Shown here one piece after another: positions 59,500 to 64,000 of a stretch of DNA of 64,000 nucleotides. The first letter of the stretch is position 1. Each line of letters starts with the position of its first letter. The position numbers and the translations under genes were made by a program. The stretch covers positions 52,451,155-52,515,154 of the forward strand of contig NC_092859.1 of assembly GCF_032062135.1 (NCBI RefSeq). Direction: 5' to 3'. The notes under the pieces were generated by a model. It saw only the letters and a list, made by a program, of their open reading frames with translations. It did not search any database and was not told the origin of the DNA. Source of the stretch: Pyxicephalus adspersus (taxonomy: Eukaryota > Chordata > Amphibia > Anura > Pyxicephalidae).

Positions 59500-60560
59500 A
59501 AAGGGGTGGGTCTCAGTGATCATAATATAATTTGGCATCTTCATCTTCCTAGTTGTTCTAGTGGGATACCAGGTGGTATGACAAAAACAATTATAAAGCT
59601 GAAACTTGGTAGTGTCAATGAAACATTCCCATGTGTCAAAAAAGAGAGGTGTTTTTGTGTCTTTTGGAAGGAAGCCTCAACCCATTCCATTTTAAATAAT
59701 TTAAAATTTTTGAAAGAAACAACTGGATCAATGGTGGGGAAGCAGAAAGCCAACAGCAGAGTATCGCCTTTCTTCCAACCACTGAGAGAAGAAGCACCAA
59801 ATGTTTGGTGGCTTGTGAGTAGCGGATACTGTGTCCACTCACTATGCTAAAGATTGCCCACTCTGGAGTGAAAGGCAGGTAGCTAACCAAACGTTTTTGT
59901 ATTTATGGAAGGCTTTTTGTCTCCAGAAATGTTGGATCAGAGAACAATCCCATAAGTTATGGTAAAGGCTTGCTTGGGGGGCTCAGCATTTGAGATAATT
60001 GCTAGAAACAGTCAAACTCATAATCTCATAAGGCTGCTTGAGTATAGTCAAGTTCATCTCGGAGGAAATGGTAGAAGGTGGAAATTGCCTTAGTAGCAGC
60101 TGGGAGAGATAGCAGTAGGGTATCAAGAGGATTACTCCAGTCAGATGCAGACAAGGAGCAGGAAATTTTGGAGCAGTAGTCACGCAACTAAAAGAGGGAA
60201 AAGTGACTATGCAAAATTGTTTTTGATGTTTAATAAAGGGGCTTTAAAGTTCCTATATCAAACACTAAGCATTCAGAGGTTAAACCTGTGTCTGCCCAAA
60301 CAAAAAAAAAGGGGTGAGATGAGTCCAGGTGAGAAATCAGTATTAGCCCAGAATGGAGGAAACAAATATGTGTGAAAAATAAGAAGCGCCCAGCTGTAAA
60401 AAAAGTAATAATATTATTATTCCTATTGTTTGGGCGCATTACCAACAGGATTGTCTTCTTCTGTATCATAAAAAGCTTGTGTATTTTTTTTAAATTCTTC
60501 ATAGAAAGGTAAAGCAGCAGTTCAATAAGAGTGTGTGTGTGTGTGTGGTGACGCCTGATG
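59500..60560 (-). mobile_element. Possible decayed minus-strand L1 fragment
   Basis: Minus-strand text at 59636-60183 loosely resembles the segment after the L1 endonuclease (SYLPFTPEWAIFS, SDWSNPLDTLLLSLPAATKA). Similarity is weak and unanchored by a motif. Confidence 0.25.
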
Positions 60561-60599
60561 GATGTGATGTCTCCCAATATAGCTACAATGCGATAAATA

Positions 60600-61575
60600 C
60601 CATTCCATACATTTAAATATGGTCAAACATACAGAGAAAGATAAAGACCGCATGATAACACAACAGCCTTCCAGGCAGTCTCAAATTCCAAAATAGCATC
60701 AACTCTGTCAAGTAAGATAAACAACATATATTCTGCCCTTCACTTCATGTTCAGTTACGTACATGAGCAAGATATCATATAAAATTATGATTTTGATCTA
60801 TCAATTCCTCCTCTTGAGGGTGAGATTTATTGGATCCCTCAAAAGTTCATAGGCTGACGTACTCAACTATTCATAAAATTGATACAATTGAAATCAATAA
60901 ACACTTTACTATAGTGTTATTATAAATGTATGTTTGTAAATTTATGGTAAACTGTAATTATATAGGTATTTAAGTAATTATCTATACCTATTCTATTATG
61001 TTGATCTCCTGATTCTTTCAGTCTCATTAGTCCACTGAAAAGTCTTTCAGTCTTGACAAGAAGTCCTTATCCTTATAACACAATTTGCGTTTCCTTTAAG
61101 TAGCTTGAAACTTATAGATAAAATTCAAGTTTATGAAAATACTTTCATATGTATAAAGGAGTAGTTTTTTTCTTATCATTTTGGCTGTAACACAAACTTT
61201 TATTATGTTGGTCATCGTCAGGAGGCTAGTTACTCTTTACTGGATACTCATAGCTGGTCTCAGGTCTTTCTCCAGGTCATCACTTTAGGTCTCATCCTAT
61301 CGATAGTAATCATTCTGTACTCAAAATTTGGGATATTGACTATCAGGATCAACATCATCATCAGTCACACATAGCAATTTTTCATCAAGAGCAGTGATTT
61401 CAACAAATCTGTTCGACACCTGGCAATGTAGCATCTAGAACCTGTCACAGATCCATGCAAGTCTATGGCATCTGTGCCTCCTTCTGGCTCACCCACCTTG
61501 CACTCCTCTGCTGCCAGCACCAAATCTGCTTCTTGATCCAACTCTCTGAACACTTCCTGGTCCAGGTCATGTAAC
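60600..61575. other. No recognised feature
   Basis: AT-rich, becoming G+C-richer near 61400. An acidic open reading on the minus strand at 61365-61577 has no known motif. Confidence 0.4.
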
Positions 61576-61589
61576 ACTCAATCAGATGC

Positions 61590-62172
61590 TCCCTTGCCTC
61601 GGAGGGCTAGAATGTTCCGCAGACGCACTCCCATCTGCTGGCAGGCATGTGAACAACATCTGAGTCTGTCTTGTCACCAGCACTCCCTCTGCTGGTGGGT
61701 TTGGTGTCTGCGGCTCACATGACCCACACTCACCACATGACAACCCCTTTTAAAGGCAGTGGCTGGAAACAGGAAGTTGCCTGGACCAGGAGTTCCTTGT
61801 GGTTCTGCTCCCAGGTTTCTATGGCTTCATTTTGCGTTGTGTTCCTGATCTATCCGTGTACCGACCCCGGCTTGTTTCTTGACGACTCGTGATTGCTGCC
61901 TGCCGTGACCTGCCCTGACCTGCCCTGGCTTGTTCGACTATTCTTTGGCTCTTGCTCTGGCACTACATTTCTGTTCCTGCTAGTTAGCAGTCACCTGCCT
62001 TTGGTCGGCACGAGGGCCACAACCTGGCAGCAGCTTGCCAAACAACAACCTCACCTTTAGAGGCTCTGGAGATGACCGAGCTACTGCTTAGACCCTGCGA
62101 TCTGTGCACATCTCCACCGACTGGGTTGGTGACACAGAGGGTCCACCACTTTGCCTTGTGGAGCCATGACAA
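61590..62172 (+). repeat. LTR-like dispersed repeat, copy 3
   Basis: It starts in G+C-rich text and contains GACCTGCCCTGACCTGCCCT, CACAACCTGGCAGCAGC and GCTACTGCTTAGACCCTGCG, ending GGAGCCATGACA. It is the + strand counterpart of copies 1 and 2. A piece of the 36-kb transposon-derived family directly follows in minus orientation. Confidence 0.5.
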
Positions 62173-62189
62173 TAGGTACAACAAATTTT

Positions 62190-62390
62190 AAAATATTTCA
62201 GTTTTCCATTTTTACACTGACGTAGACACTCTACACAAGTTTTGCATACCATATTGGGAGCCCAATACTTATCTTGGTCCCCCAGTTTAATACCAAAATA
62301 TGCAAGATATGCTTCTTTCACAAATTCTGTAATGTTTCTTTCTCTGTTTTTGCTGAGAATATTCACCACAAATAAACCAAAATACATTAC
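62190..62390 (-). pseudogene. N-terminal fragment of the transposon-derived protein family
   Basis: The minus strand reads AYLAYFGIKLGDQDKYWAPN then MVCKTCVECLRQCKNGK, an N-terminal Cys-containing segment of the family also seen at 36000-37560. It is a short isolated fragment that ends at the LTR-like repeat. Confidence 0.5.
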
Positions 62391-62819
62391 GGTTATTTAA
62401 ACAACTTCTTCTTGAAGAACTCATACTGGGGTTACTCTACCTGAAACATAGGAGCCGGCGCCCGTGCCTGCAATTAGGAGCAGCGGCGCCGGGACGACCC
62501 GCAGGGCTAACAACAAGTATTACGGGCTCAAAGTAGTGTATGAAAGAGAACTTTGCAGCAGCAAGCCTAGACTGTGGTCACCACACTCTTGCTGCTTCTA
62601 CTACACTACAATATCTCCTGATTAGGATTTTTACCTCTTCATCATTCATAAATAAGAGCCTCTAAAAAAAAACCCTAAAGAAGTCTCAAGGTGAAACGTA
62701 TCAGGTACAATGTATCAAAATCCCCACTGTGGGGATTAGGTGGGATATTTAGGTGGGAGTTTATTGGTGTCAACATTATAATTATGTTGGGTACTTACAT
62801 GGTAACCAATTGCCATGTG

Positions 62820-64000
62820 TAATTGAGTGGACATGCTTGTATAAAATAATTTATGCAACATTCTTTTGGTTTTTCCAATGTAGTAAGCCCCACATTTGCA
62901 GTTGATTAGGTAACAAGGATAAAGTATCCCCCCATTGATCCACTTAGATTGCAGACAGTGGCCACATTTGTATGTACCCCGATTCGAGAATCTGGCATTG
63001 AGCTGTCTGAGATAAAGTGACTTTTGACTAGCTTATCAAGAGAACTTTCCTATATACAATCAATGGTGTATCATTGATTAATTTTTTGATCGCAGGGTCA
63101 GAACATAAAATGTTCTAAGGTTTCTGGCAAATTTTTGAAAAGGTTTTATGATGCCAACGAATCCATGTGATAATGCGAGTGATGTCTTCCTGAGAATTTA
63201 GGGTATTTTGAGATAGAAGAGTTTGTCTGTCAAGTATTTTAACAGAATGATAAGTTTTCCTTAAGAGTTTCTTTCTAAGAGTTTCTCTTGCAAAGTTTTC
63301 ACTTTCTTAGTAAAGTTTTCGATTGTAGTACAATTCTTCTTAAGCCTTGGATATTGACTATATGGTAAACTACATGTCAATGATTTACGATGAGAACTTG
63401 GGGCATGCAGGATAGTATTTCCTGTTGTATCTTATATCATTCTTATAGTAATTGATAAGTACATTCAGAAAATTTTCTGAATATTTGTTTAAGGCATTTT
63501 CCCGGGCTGTTTTACACATTTGGAATTATTTGAATTTGTAGGCTCTATGGGTTACACTTCTCTGATTTATATTTCTTAAAGTATTTTATATGCCAATGTA
63601 ATATAGAGTTTTTCTCCAATAAATGCCTAAATTTAAGAATAAATTTAAGGGGTTCTATGTGTTTGCATGCTTGGCAATTCGTTTCAGTGTGGGACATTAA
63701 GTCCTCCTATTCAGATCCAAGAATCTCAAAATTTTTAATAGAAATTTTGTGTTACTAACAAGAAGAAACCATAAAAGCGAAAAGCATTCGCTTATAGTAT
63801 ATTCAGGCAGATAGGGTTAGAGTAAGATATGTTTTTTTTTTTTTGTTTTTTTTTTAAGATTCTAAATAGTTGCCCCCTTAATAAGGAACAAAATGTAAAG
63901 GAAACAAGAGAAGATGTTTTATGTGAGGCCAAAAAAACTTTTTATGAAAGAAAGTTTTTAGGATTACTTTATGGTGGAAGTGTACATGATAGTCTTGAGA
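62820..64000 (-). mobile_element. Penelope-like retroelement with GIY-YIG endonuclease end, truncated by window edge
   Basis: The minus strand at about 62865-63000 reads NRGTYKCGHCLQSKW, then NCKCGAYYIGKTKRM. That is a Cys/His zinc-finger-like segment followed by the GIY-YIG motif (here AYYIG), typical of the C-terminal endonuclease of Penelope-like elements. Upstream (63000-63200) lies text of the end of the reverse transcriptase (WIRWHHKTFSKICQKPENIL, DPAIKKLINDTPLIVYRK). It is frame-broken toward 64000 and the remainder lies outside. Confidence 0.75.

Noticed and set aside
54251..64000. Next SLC23A1-like exon (VGSRRV...)
   Set aside because: Looked for and not found; the exon probably lies beyond 64000.
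1..64000. CRISPR arrays, operons, tRNA or rRNA genes
   Set aside because: No regularly spaced identical repeats, no clustered bacterial-style genes and no cloverleaf-like or rRNA sequence seen; the window is animal genomic DNA.

Overview
The window is eukaryotic, AT-rich and packed with transposable elements. It looks like vertebrate DNA, most likely from an anuran amphibian. The evidence is one split gene with strong vertebrate homology and canonical GT-AG splice sites, L1/Tx1-type LINEs, Penelope-like retroelements with a GIY-YIG domain, TTAA-targeting MITEs and a frog-type short repeat family. The species call is inference. I saw no bacterial features, CRISPR arrays, tRNA or rRNA genes.

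The only cellular gene I can support is on the + strand: the middle of a sodium-dependent vitamin C / nucleobase-ascorbate transporter, closest to SLC23A1 (SVCT1). Eight coding exons lie at 12394-12551, 15323-15411, 35690-35757, 38493-38674, 42641-42761, 46642-46783, 50054-50201 and 54145-54250. They total 1014 nt and read 338 codons without a stop or phase clash. The first coding exon(s), with the start codon, and the C-terminal exons are not seen. A GC-box-rich block at about 120-334 ending in a donor-like CAG|GTAACG is a possible promoter and first exon, but nothing ties it to the gene.

Layout: 1-12.4 kb holds the promoter-like block, a clean 5'-truncated L1 insertion (680-1355), decayed L1 pieces and two copies of an LTR-like repeat. 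The exon 2 to exon 3 intron (15.4-35.7 kb, 20.3 kb) is the main transposon graveyard. It holds an AAGTC-rich palindromic element, a retroviral integrase remnant, a near-complete minus-strand L1 with a TTAA-MITE inside it, a Penelope-like element, further TTAA-MITEs, a hAT-like element with microsatellites, two nested opposite-strand L1s and a decayed 54-bp minisatellite. The later introns hold a transposon-derived ORF copy (36.0-37.6 kb), a 28-bp-TIR element interrupted by an 894-nt assembly gap (40.9-42.2 kb), a pyrimidine-rich minisatellite (45.2-45.9 kb) and more L1 pieces. After 54250 there is only intron or intergenic sequence: an L1, the third LTR-like copy, and a second Penelope-like element running off the right edge.

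I did not find a convincing new multi-gene system. The most distinctive observations are the intact SLC23A1-like gene with a five-residue loop deletion and a lost glycosylation sequon, the nested-hairpin ends of the TTAA-MITE family, the long AAGTC-flanked hairpin, and the dated nesting of the retroelements.
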